Assembly (NCBI GenBank): GCA_016719295.1
Contig: JADKAF010000001.1
Location: 496,001 to 560,000, forward strand
Source of the DNA: Planctomycetota bacterium
GTDB lineage: Bacteria; Planctomycetota; UBA1135; JADKAF01
Direction: 5' to 3'
Length of the DNA stretch: 64,000 bases
In this document: one piece after another, positions 25,260-33,941 of the stretch
Numbering within the stretch: the stretch's first letter is position 1
Layout: every line of letters starts with the position of its first letter
Made by a program: the position numbers and the translations under genes
The notes under the pieces: model-generated
Database searches by the model: none
What the model saw: the letters and a program-made list of their open reading frames with translations, nothing else
Told to the model about the DNA's origin: nothing

Positions 25260-27342
25260 CGCTTCTGACTCGACGCGAAGTGTCCCTTGGCGAAGCGCGC
25301 GTACGCCGCCGGATCATCGACGTTCACCCAGTCGACGCCGGCGTCGAGGAGCGCGCGCCAGAGGCTCTCGTCCGCGGGGATCGCCCAGAAGCGGAGGCGG
25401 CGCCCTTGCGCGTGCGCGCGTTGCGCGAGCTTGGCGTAGCCCTGCGCGTGCTCCGCGCTCCAGGCGGCGCTGATCCACGGCACGAGCGTCGGCGGGGGAT
25501 TCGCTTCGAGATCGCGCGGTCGCCCGTCGATCGCCCACCAGCGCTCGCTCTGCGCGGCGATCTGCGCGCGCGGCACATCGCCGGAGGCCACGATCGTCAC
25601 CGCGCCGGCATCGATGCGTCCCGGAGCGAAGCGCGTGAGCCACGCTCGATGTGCTTCGAGCTCGCGCTCGAGCAGCTCGAGGCAGAGCGCGCCCTCGGCC
25701 TTGAAGTCGATCAGCAGATGCAGCACGCCGCCGTCGGCGTAGACCTGGCCGCCGTTCGCCGCGATGCGCGCGGCGAGCGGCTCGAGATAGAGCTCGCGGA
25801 GCCGCGGGCCGAACCACGCTTCGAGCCGCGTGTGGCCGACTCGCAGCTCGCCGTGCAGCGCGAAGACATCGACCTCCAGGCTGCCGACGCCCGCTTCGAG
25901 CGCGGCGTGCAGCGGCACGTCGCGGGCGTAGTCGTTGTGCGCGTGCGCGCGCGAGCCCAAGCGCTCGGGACGCACGACGGGCAGATCGCGCGGGAGCTCG
26001 GGATCGCCGCGCACCCAGAGGTCGTGGTCGCCGCGATACCACGTGCCGAGCTCGATCGGCGCGCTCGGGGCTTCGATCCAGCCGAGCCCGGCGAGATCGC
26101 CTTCGAGCGGGGTGCGCGCCGAGCTACCGTAGGTGCTGGCGGAGATCTCCGCGAAGAAGCTCGCGACGTCGGCATGCGCGCCGATCGGCAAGCCACCTTC
26201 GATGGCCGAGGCGAGCGCCGCGCTCGCCGCTGGGTCGCCGAGTAGATCGAGCAGGGAGGTCGGGGTCGGAAGGCGGTCGATCCAGATGCCGGCGAGTTCC
26301 GAGAGATCCGTGCCCAGGGGCTCCGGCTCCAGTGGGCTCGCTTTGCGGATCTCGCGCTGCAAATCGCCACGCCGCACCGCGTCGCGGATCCAGTAGTGTC
26401 CGGCCGGATCTGGGTAGAGGAGGATCTTCCCAGGTCGATGCGCGGCTGCCGCGACGAACGCGCGAAACGCGGCTTCTCGCCCTTCCGCTTGCGGTGCGAC
26501 GAAGAGAGCGCGCGGCTTGGGCAAGCGCAGCGCCTCGGCGCGCGCGCGCGCCGCCCGAATCCACGCGATCCACTCGAACTCGCTGCCGGCGGGCAGTTCG
26601 ACACGCGCCTCGGGATGGCCCGCACTCGGAGCCAGCCGCGCGATCACGCAGGAGGCGCCGAGCACGCGACCGCGCGTGCCTTCGATCCAGAGCGCCGTGC
26701 CTTCGTCGACGCCGAAGCCGACGTGCCCCGGATGGAGCTCGACGCGCGCGCGAGCCGCGAATCGCGCCCGCGCGCGACGAAGTGCTGGTCGAAGATCGCG
26801 CCGGGCAGCCAGCCGAAGCCTTCCTCGATCTCGGGCTCGTTCTTCCCGCCGGCGATCATCGGCTTCGTCATCGCGGCGCAGCCCGCGGAGGTTCCGCCGA
26901 TCACGCCGCCACGCGCGAGCAGCAGGCGAAACTCCTGCGCGACGAGCGTGCCGCCGTAGGTGGTGATCAGTCGTGACTGCACGCCACCGGAGAGCCAGAT
27001 CGCGGTGACGCCGGTGAAGCGCGCGAGGAAACGCTCGTCGTTCGCTTCGTCGCGCGAAGAAGCGTGCAGGATCTCCAAGCTCGCGAAGCCGTAGCGGCGC
27101 CACGGCTCGAGGAAGCTCTCGTGCGTCTCCGGCTTCTCCGCCTCGGAGCTCGCGGTCGGCACGATCAGTACGCGCGCGTTCGCGCCGCCCGCACGCGCGG
27201 CGAACGCATCGCGCACTTGGTCGGGGAGCTTGCCGCCGCCGCACGCGAAGAGCGCGCCGCGCAGCGGCATCTGCGCGCCGAGGCTCGCGGCGAGCACGCA
27301 CGCGCTCGCGAGGAGCGCCGCAAGGTAACGCGTGCGCTTCAT
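25256..27342 (-). pseudogene. Secreted cyanophycinase-like / HAHNDY phosphodiesterase fusion, frameshifted
   Basis: ATG at 27342 starts a signal peptide (MKRTRYLAALLASACVLAAS). An S51 domain like cyanophycinase follows, with catalytic Ser152 in GGTSAGCAAM. After about residue 191 (DQHFVAR) the homologous sequence continues in another frame: ARVELHPGHVGFGVDEGTAL. One missing base at about 26764-26776, inside alternating GC, would restore it. The corrected protein is about 695 residues. Near residue 465 a PLC-like/GDPD domain starts with AHAHNDYARDVPLHAAL and the metal-site EVD of GSLEVDVFALHGELRVGHT, resembling the AIM6/HAHNDY phosphodiesterases. The middle (about 240-440) is unassigned. It overlaps both neighbours by ATGA. 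Confidence 0.8.
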
Positions 27343-28055
27343 GCGCAGACCCACGCGGCGAGCTCCGTGCCCGGCTCGACCTCGAAGGGCTCGCGGCCGC
27401 GCACGAAGAGGCGCGCGCGCGGCGCGCCGCGCAGCACGAACGAAGTCTCGCCGCGGCACTCGATCCAGCCGCCTTCGCGGAGACCCACGACGGGCCGCTC
27501 GTTCTCCTCCAGGTACTCCTGCAGGCGCTTCTCGCGCGTCTCGCCCATGTGCTTCGAGCTCGGGTCCGGGTCGAGGTAGTGCGGGTTCAGCTGGAAGGGC
27601 ACGAGTCCGAGGGCCTCGAAGCCGCCCGGGTCGACGATGGGCATGTCGTTGGTCGTGCGGATCGTGGGTCCGGCGACGTTGGAGCCGGCGCTGGTCCCGA
27701 GGTAGGGCATTCCGCCCCGCACGCGCCGCGCGATCGGTTCGAGGAGCGCCGAGCGGCGGAGGTCGCGGAGCAGACGGAAGGTGTTGCCGCCGCCGATGAA
27801 GAGCGCCTCGGCGCCCTCGACGGCTCGCGCGGGATCGGCCGCGCGATGCAGGGAGTCCAGCTCGAATCCGAGCGCCTCGAAGCGCGTGCGGGCCTTCGCC
27901 GCGTAGGCCTCGCGGTCGAAGAGGGCGAAGGGGACGAAGAGCACGCGGCGGGCCCCAGCGAAGTGGGCGGCGATCGCCTCGGCGCAATGGTCGAGGTAGC
28001 CGGTGCCGAAGGTGGTGGAGGTGCTGACGAGGAGGAGGCGCGCGCGGGAGCTCAT
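27339..28055 (-). CDS. pepE: Peptidase E-like (S51) aspartyl dipeptidase
   Basis: 238 residues, close to the 229 of Salmonella PepE, which cleaves Asp-X dipeptides. The nucleophile Ser122 lies in YLGTSAGSN and His159 in QLNPHYLDP, matching Ser120 and His157 of PepE. ALFIGGGNTFRLL is the conserved oxyanion-region motif. No signal peptide, so cytoplasmic. ATG at 28055 is chosen; the frame is open upstream but in non-protein-like sequence. It overlaps the cyanophycinase fusion by ATGA. Two S51 members in one operon suggest a joint role in degrading Asp-containing peptides. Confidence 0.9.
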   Translation of the reverse strand: MSSRARLLLVSTSTTFGTGYLDHCAEAIAAHFAGARRVLFVPFALFDREAYAAKARTRFEALGFELDSLHRAADPARAVEGAEALFIGGGNTFRLLRDLRRSALLEPIARRVRGGMPYLGTSAGSNVAGPTIRTTNDMPIVDPGGFEALGLVPFQLNPHYLDPDPSSKHMGETREKRLQEYLEENERPVVGLREGGWIECRGETSFVLRGAPRARLFVRGREPFEVEPGTELAAWVCA

Positions 28056-28428
28056 GCGCCGGATCCTACGCGCGGCGCGGGCGGACTCAACGGCGGGCTG
28101 CGCGAGACCCTGACCGCGATGCAGGTGCAGAGACCCAGAATCTTCGGCCCCGAGTTGCGGGAATCGCCGGGGGCTCACTTAATGCCTTGGGCGCGACGGC
28201 GATTCTCTCCGTCGGGGAACCTGCGCCGCGCCCTTCTCGTCTTGGCCGATCTGCTCGCGTCGCTGCGGCGCGCGAGCTCGCCCCTGTCCAACCGTTCGAC
28301 GAGTCCTTGCCCCAGGCTTCGTCTCCGCCGACGACCAGCACGAGACCGCGCGCTTCGCGCGATCTCGCGTGCGGTCGTTCCGGCGTATCGCGTCGTCTGG
28401 AGTACCAAGGCTCGCGCTTGGAGGCTCC
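28056..28428. other. Divergent intergenic region with a leader hairpin
   Basis: 373 bases between the divergent S51 operon and the PPC-domain gene. It should contain promoters for both directions, but I see no convincing -35/-10 pair. The one clear structure is a hairpin, GACCGCGCGC (28345-28354) with GCGTGCGGTC (28368-28377), 10 bp with one G-U pair, about 50 bases before the ATG. I see no gene in this stretch. Confidence 0.5.
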
Positions 28429-31197
28429 ATGATCCGTCACGGCTCGATCCGGCGCACTGCCGGGCAGCAAAACCGCGCGCCGCGTACCCGCGCCTTCCTC
28501 GCCGGCTCGGCATTCGCCGGCTTGGCGCTCTGCGCTTCCCCCCTCGTAGCACAGGGCCCTTCGCTCCATCCCAAGCTCGGCGTCGATCCGCTCGTCGAGC
28601 AGATCGTCCGCGCGTCGTTCCCCGGCCGCGCTCTCGAGAAGGCGAGCCTCCACGACTTCGACGTCGTCGCGCAGCAGACGCGGCTCTACGCGCAGGTCGA
28701 GCGCGTCGACGCGATCCAGGACTTCCGCGTGATGCAGGACCTCGCCGTGCGCTCGCACCTCGGGACGCGCACGCGGAACGACTGGTTCTCGCTCCCGGTG
28801 CCCGCGCATCCGGCGCGCACGATCTACGGCAGCTTCGGCATGCCGATGGAGACCGAGGCGCAGCTCCTCGAGGCCGAGCCGAACGATCGGCCCTGGCGTG
28901 CCAACGGGATGACCTGCACCGACACGATGGACGGGCAGATCACGGCCGATGACGACGACTGGTTCACGCTGATCGTGCCCCAGGTCCAGGCCTACGACAT
29001 CGCCGTCAACTCGGGCGGCAACACGGACACGCGCCTCACCATCTACGACGGCTCGCTGAGTCGCGTCGCGTTCAACGACGACGCCGGCACCGTCGATCCG
29101 CAGATCCGCATCACGCTCGCTCCGGGCACCTACTACCTCGTGGTCGATGGTCACGATCCGGCGAACACGACCGGCACGTACCGGATCGCGATGAGCTGCA
29201 ACGCGGAGAGCACGATCACCTCCGCCGCGCCGGTGAACGGAACCTTCGCGGGGCAACCCGCGGATACCTACCGCTTCAACCTGGCGGTCGACTGCGTCGT
29301 GTCCTTCCGCTGCGATGCGGCGCCGGGCTCGATGGTCAATCCCGCGCTCACCGTCACCGGCCCGAACGGCTTCGACGCGCTCCTCAGCAATGAGGACGCC
29401 ATCACGCCGCCGAGCGCGTTCGTCCAGCTGCACCTGCCCGCGGGCTTCCACTTCCTGCACGTCCGCGACTCCGGCGGGAATGGCGGCGCCTACGTCCTCA
29501 CGATGAGCGAAGTGGGGCGTCCGATCCCGAACGCGACCTTGGGCGTCAGCGTCCCGCTCTCGCGCGAGAACCCGCTGCAGGCGCGCATGGTGCGCTTCAA
29601 CAATCCCTCCTTCGCGGAGATCCTCTCGCGGACGGTGCGCTCGCACGCGCTGGACGTCTCGGCCGAGCACGTCTGGTGTGACGTGAACCTCTCCACGACC
29701 GAAGGCTCGGCGAAGAACCTGACCGGGGTCAACGTCACCGACGCCGAGCAGCTGATGGGCCTGCCCTCGGGGACCTTCTACCTGCTGCTTCGTCCGGTCG
29801 CCTCGCGCCTCTCGTACAGCACTCGCAACTACGCGCGTCGACTCTCCAGCACGGCCAACCATCCGGGCCCCTTCATCGGCACTCGCACGGGAGCGGCGGG
29901 CTTCGCCACGACCTACGTGACGCCGACGTCGACGATTCGCCTGCGCCAGCGCGTGAACGCCGACTACATGACGCTCGCCGGCAACTTCTCTTGGTGGTTC
30001 GACACGGCGCTCCTGCGCGTGAACAACTCCGTCGCGCAGACCTCGGTGACGGTGAACGCGGCGCTCATGTATCCCGAAAGCGGCCCGAGCCAGAGCTTCG
30101 CCAACGTCGGCGCGAACCCGACCTCGAGCGGAGTGCTCGACACGGCCGACGGCATCGCGGCCGCCTGCTACTGGCTGAACAACGGCTCGCAGCTCTACGA
30201 CCTCGCGACGTCGGCCGTGTTCGAGTTCCCGGTCGTCGGCGCGCTCTCGGGCGCAGATGCGATCGAGTTCGAGACGATCTCCTTCCTCTCCGGCAACGAT
30301 GCCTCGCAACCCGGAGCGACGGTGCCCTCGACCAACATCCTGGCGCCCTTCACCGCGCTCACCGAAGGTCGCTGGGAGATCTGGAACCCGACCACGAACG
30401 CTTGGGAGCAGCTCACCGGCGCCTTCACCGCGGTGAACGGCGGGACGACCTGGATCCACAGCACCAACCTCCCGTTCAGCGAGTCGCAGGGCGATTTCGA
30501 TGCGACGGTGACAGCGAATTCCCGGCCCGTCACGGCGCTGCGTCAGCTCGGCGCGGACTACCTCAACATCGCTCAGCCTACGATCGGACAGCAGCACCTG
30601 TTCAGCTACACGAACCAGGCGCGCGCGATGATGAAGGTCCGCACCTCGCTCGGAGCCTTGGGCTTCGTCGATCCCGAGGCCTACATCTACGACCAATCCG
30701 GACGCTTGCTGACCTGGCAGGACGACCGCATCAACGGCACCCTGCGCGATCCCGACTTCTGGATCGCCCTCGACAAGGGCACGCAGTCGATCGTGGTGCG
30801 TTCCTGGGACAGCTGCTGCACGGGGGACTTCTCCTTCGTGCCGCGCAGCCGCGACTTCAACGTGTATGGCAACGTCGCGCGCGGTCAGCAGGTGACCTTC
30901 GAGATCAGCTCGCAGCCGAACGCGCTCTATGCGATCTACGCCGCGGCGGGGCTCCTGCCGTTCCAGTTCCCGCTGGACGGCTCGGGGATCGTCGGCGACC
31001 TCGTGCTCGATGTCGGCACGCTCTCGCTCGTCCTGAACGGTCTGGTGCCCGGCACGGGCGTCTTCGCGCAGCCGATCACGATCCCGAACGACCCGGCGCT
31101 TGCGAATCGCACCGTCTACGCGCAAGCGGTGACGATCGAGACCTTCGCCGGCCCGATGGGAATCGTGAGCCAGGAGCAGCGCCTGCGAATCCAATAG
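28429..31197 (+). CDS. Large secreted protein with PPC domain
   Basis: 922 residues from ATG at 28429 with GGAGG four bases upstream. A signal peptide (AFLAGSAFAGLALCASPLVAQG) is followed by a pre-peptidase C-terminal (PPC) domain at about residues 150-260: EAEPNDRPWRANGMTCTDTM, DDDDWFTLIVPQ and TYYLVVDGHDPANTTGTYR. A second, weaker PPC-like repeat follows. The rest is beta-rich with no catalytic motif. The C-terminus, NRTVYAQAVTI, resembles the ends of two other secreted proteins in this window. Probably an extracellular or surface protein; enzymatic activity is not evident. The hairpin at 31224-31261 terminates it. Confidence 0.78.
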   Translation: MIRHGSIRRTAGQQNRAPRTRAFLAGSAFAGLALCASPLVAQGPSLHPKLGVDPLVEQIVRASFPGRALEKASLHDFDVVAQQTRLYAQVERVDAIQDFRVMQDLAVRSHLGTRTRNDWFSLPVPAHPARTIYGSFGMPMETEAQLLEAEPNDRPWRANGMTCTDTMDGQITADDDDWFTLIVPQVQAYDIAVNSGGNTDTRLTIYDGSLSRVAFNDDAGTVDPQIRITLAPGTYYLVVDGHDPANTTGTYRIAMSCNAESTITSAAPVNGTFAGQPADTYRFNLAVDCVVSFRCDAAPGSMVNPALTVTGPNGFDALLSNEDAITPPSAFVQLHLPAGFHFLHVRDSGGNGGAYVLTMSEVGRPIPNATLGVSVPLSRENPLQARMVRFNNPSFAEILSRTVRSHALDVSAEHVWCDVNLSTTEGSAKNLTGVNVTDAEQLMGLPSGTFYLLLRPVASRLSYSTRNYARRLSSTANHPGPFIGTRTGAAGFATTYVTPTSTIRLRQRVNADYMTLAGNFSWWFDTALLRVNNSVAQTSVTVNAALMYPESGPSQSFANVGANPTSSGVLDTADGIAAACYWLNNGSQLYDLATSAVFEFPVVGALSGADAIEFETISFLSGNDASQPGATVPSTNILAPFTALTEGRWEIWNPTTNAWEQLTGAFTAVNGGTTWIHSTNLPFSESQGDFDATVTANSRPVTALRQLGADYLNIAQPTIGQQHLFSYTNQARAMMKVRTSLGALGFVDPEAYIYDQSGRLLTWQDDRINGTLRDPDFWIALDKGTQSIVVRSWDSCCTGDFSFVPRSRDFNVYGNVARGQQVTFEISSQPNALYAIYAAAGLLPFQFPLDGSGIVGDLVLDVGTLSLVLNGLVPGTGVFAQPITIPNDPALANRTVYAQAVTIETFAGPMGIVSQEQRLRIQ

Positions 31198-31223
31198 GCG
31201 CTCGGAGCACGCTCTCTTCGCGC

Positions 31224-31261
31224 AGCGGGGCGGTCGATCCCTTGGGATCGACCGCCCCGCT
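31224..31261. terminator. Strong bidirectional hairpin terminator
   Basis: A perfect 18-bp inverted repeat (31224-31241 with 31244-31261) with a two-base TT spacer, AGCGGGGCGG...CCGCCCCGCT. It lies between the convergent ends of the PPC gene (31197) and the CysQ-like gene (31292). No long T-run follows, but the stem is the strongest in the window and fits termination in both directions. Confidence 0.7.
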
Positions 31262-31291
31262 GCCTTGCCCCTTCCGTTCCTACCCCGCGCG

Positions 31292-32092
31292 TCAGCGCGC
31301 GCGTACTTCCGCGAGCGCGCGCTCGAAGTGCGCTGAGCTCTCCGCGGAGAACGCGATCAAGCCCGGGTAGCGCGGCTGGCGCTGGTTGAAGAGCGGCGCG
31401 CTGCCGTCGGGCAAGCGCACGCTGCCCCCGGCCGCGCGCACCAGCGCCACGCCGGCGGCGACGTCCCATTCGCTCTTCGGCACGAGCGTCCAGGTCGCGT
31501 CCGCAGTGCCTGCCGCGACTTCGGCGAGCTTGTAGGCCACCGAGCCCACCGGGCGGATCCGGAAGCCGAAGCGCTCGAAGGGCGCCCATTCCCCGCGGCC
31601 GATCTCGGAGCGCGAGGCGAGCACCTCCGCTGCGGAGAAGCCCTGCCAGGGCTTGGTGCGCGCGCTGGCGCCGTTCTTGGTGACGCCGTGCCCGATCGCG
31701 CCGAGGACGAGCGAGTTCGCCGGCGGATTCAGGATCCCGCCCACGACCGGCACGCCGTCCTCGACCAGCCCGATGGAGATGCTCCACTCCGGGATGCGCT
31801 TGATGAACTCCTTCGTCCCGTCGAGCGGGTCGACGATCCAGACGCGCCGATCGCGGAGGCGCCGCTCGTCATCGGCGGTCTCCTCGGAGAGCCAGCCCTC
31901 GCCCGCGCGCGGCAGCATCTCGCGCAGCAGGTCGTCGGCCTCGCGGTCGGCGATCGTGACGGGGTGATCTTCGCGCTTGTAATCGACGCTCAGATCGAGC
32001 GCCGCGTAGCGCTCGAGCAAGGGGCGGACGGCCTCGAGGGCCGCGAGCACGCGCGCGAGCTCCGCGGCGTAGGGACCGCGTTCGATGCTCAT
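31292..32092 (-). CDS. cysQ: CysQ-like 3'(2'),5'-bisphosphate nucleotidase (IMPase family)
   Basis: 266 residues. Inositol-monophosphatase fold: metal site SEET, WIVDPLDGTKEFIKRIPEWS, and the C-terminal KSEWDVAAGVALVRAAGG. CysQ removes the 3'-phosphate from PAP, formed when PAPS donates sulfate, and so protects cells using PAPS. The start overlaps the ATP sulfurylase-APS kinase stop by ATGA, so it is co-expressed with the enzyme that makes PAPS; this context favours CysQ over a general inositol phosphatase. Confidence 0.9.
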   Translation of the reverse strand: MSIERGPYAAELARVLAALEAVRPLLERYAALDLSVDYKREDHPVTIADREADDLLREMLPRAGEGWLSEETADDERRLRDRRVWIVDPLDGTKEFIKRIPEWSISIGLVEDGVPVVGGILNPPANSLVLGAIGHGVTKNGASARTKPWQGFSAAEVLASRSEIGRGEWAPFERFGFRIRPVGSVAYKLAEVAAGTADATWTLVPKSEWDVAAGVALVRAAGGSVRLPDGSAPLFNQRQPRYPGLIAFSAESSAHFERALAEVRAR

Positions 32093-33825
32093 GCGTGGCG
32101 CAGCGACGGATCGCCGATGAAGCCCTCGCGCTCGAGGTAGAGGATCACTTCCTGCGCGGCTTCGGCCGGCGTGCAGTTGCTCGTGTCGATGCGCAGCTCG
32201 GCGGTCGGCGGGACCTCGTACGGGTCGTCGATGCCGGTGAAGCCTTTGATCTTGCCGGCGCGCGCGGCGGCGTAGAGGCCCTTGCGGTCGCGCGTCTCGC
32301 AGGTCTCGATCGGCGTCGACATGTGCACGAGCACGAAGCCGCCGAGCGGGTTGATCATCTCGCGCACCTCGTGGCGCACCGACTCGTAGGGTGCGATCGG
32401 GGCGCAGATCGCGATGCCGCCGTTCTTCGTGATCTCGCTCGCGACGTAGCCGATGCGGCGGATGTTGATGTCGCGGTGCTCCTTCGAGAAGCCGAGCTCG
32501 GAGGAGAGGTGCTTCCGCACGATGTCGCCGTCGAGCAGCGTCACCGGGCGGCCGCCCATCTCGAGCAGCTTCACCAGCAGCACGTTCGCGATGGTCGACT
32601 TGCCGGAGCCGGAGAGCCCGGTGAAGAAGACGGTGAAGCCCTGCTTCGAGCGCGGCGGGTGCGTCGAGCGCAGCTCGCGCACGACCTCGGGGTAGCTGAA
32701 CCACTCGGGGATCTCGCGGCCGGTCTGCAGGCGGGTGCGCAGCTCGGTGCCGCTGATGTCGAGCGCCTTCGCGCCGGCCGGCAGCTTGTCGGCCGGGTAG
32801 TACTGGTCGTTCTCGGCGACGTACGACATCTGCAGGAAGGGCACCATCTCGATGCCGATCTCCTGCGCGTAGTTCTTCAGCAGCTCCTGCGCGTCGTAGG
32901 GGCCGTAGAAGTCCTTTCCGGCGGAGTCCTTACCGGGGCCTGCGTGGTCGCGGCCGACGATGAAGTGCGAGCAGCCGTAGTTCTTGCGGATCAGCGCATG
33001 CCAGACCGCCTCGCGCGGGCCGCCCATGCGCATCGCCAGCGGCAGCAGCGAGAGCTGCGCCGAGTTCAGCGGATAGTGCGGCATGATCGCGCGGTAGCAG
33101 CGCACGCGCGTGTAGTGGTCGACGTCGCCGGGCTTGGTCATGCCGACCACCGGGTGGATCAGCAGGTTCGCCCCGCTGTCTTCGGCCGCGCGCTTGGTGA
33201 GCTCGAAGTGCGCGCGGTGGATCGGATTGCGCGTCTGGAACGCGACGACCTTGCGCCAGCCCATGCGCTGGAAGGTCGCGCGGACCTCGCTCGGCGAGAG
33301 GCGCAGATCGCGGTAGTCGTAGTGATGGGGGAGCTGGAGGCCTTCCAGCGTCCCGCCGAGGTAGACCGGGTGCGAGCGCTTGATCGCGTAGGCCGCGCCG
33401 GGGTGCTTCGGGTCCACCGTGCCGAACACGGCCTTGGCTTCGGCCTCGCGGTCGGGCCGGTAGATGTCGGTGATCGTGAGCACCGCGAGGATCACCCCCT
33501 CGGGGTCGCGCAGCGCGAGCTTCTTTCCGAGCGCGACCTTCTCGGCGAGCGCCTCGCTCACGTCGAGGGTGATCGGCATCGGCCAGAGCGTCCCGTCGGC
33601 GAGGCGCATGCGCTCGCAGACGCTGGCGTAGTCCTTCTGCCCGAGGAAGCCGCGCAGCGGCGAGAAGCCGCCGTTCAGCAGAAGCTCGAGGTCGCAGACC
33701 TGACGCTCGGTGAGATCCCAGGACGGCCAGTCCTTGGCGGCGCGCTTCAGCTCGAGCGCGCGCTCGGAGGAGACGAGGAGGTCGACCAAGGTGCCCCCGT
33801 GCGGGGCGTTCAGGCGATCGGTCAT
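32089..33825 (-). CDS. Bifunctional ATP sulfurylase / APS kinase
   Basis: 578 residues. The N-terminal part (about 1-385) is ATP sulfurylase with QTRNPIHRAHFEL (HxxH active site) and IVGRDHAGPGKDSAG. The C-terminal part (about 390-578) is APS kinase, with Walker A TGLSGSGKST, LDGDIVRKHLSSELGFS and the conserved CAPIAPYESVR. It converts sulfate to PAPS in two steps, for assimilation or sulfotransfer. The order sulfurylase then kinase occurs in bacterial Sat-Cyc fusions. ATG at 33825 starts the recognisable domain. It forms a two-gene unit with CysQ. Confidence 0.95.
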   Translation of the reverse strand: MTDRLNAPHGGTLVDLLVSSERALELKRAAKDWPSWDLTERQVCDLELLLNGGFSPLRGFLGQKDYASVCERMRLADGTLWPMPITLDVSEALAEKVALGKKLALRDPEGVILAVLTITDIYRPDREAEAKAVFGTVDPKHPGAAYAIKRSHPVYLGGTLEGLQLPHHYDYRDLRLSPSEVRATFQRMGWRKVVAFQTRNPIHRAHFELTKRAAEDSGANLLIHPVVGMTKPGDVDHYTRVRCYRAIMPHYPLNSAQLSLLPLAMRMGGPREAVWHALIRKNYGCSHFIVGRDHAGPGKDSAGKDFYGPYDAQELLKNYAQEIGIEMVPFLQMSYVAENDQYYPADKLPAGAKALDISGTELRTRLQTGREIPEWFSYPEVVRELRSTHPPRSKQGFTVFFTGLSGSGKSTIANVLLVKLLEMGGRPVTLLDGDIVRKHLSSELGFSKEHRDINIRRIGYVASEITKNGGIAICAPIAPYESVRHEVREMINPLGGFVLVHMSTPIETCETRDRKGLYAAARAGKIKGFTGIDDPYEVPPTAELRIDTSNCTPAEAAQEVILYLEREGFIGDPSLRHA

Positions 33826-33941
33826 GGGAGTGCGTGTCGCGTGGTTCCGGAAAACGCTGGGTGTAGGGGCTCGCGAGGTGCCGCGCAAGCGAAAACTCGC
33901 GCGCGCACGCGAGGGCGCGTTGGAGCCGGTGCGCGCTCCGC

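Noticed and set aside
31224..31261. Palindrome as a mobile-element end or regulatory operator
   Set aside because: It lies exactly between convergent gene ends, so a terminator is simpler.
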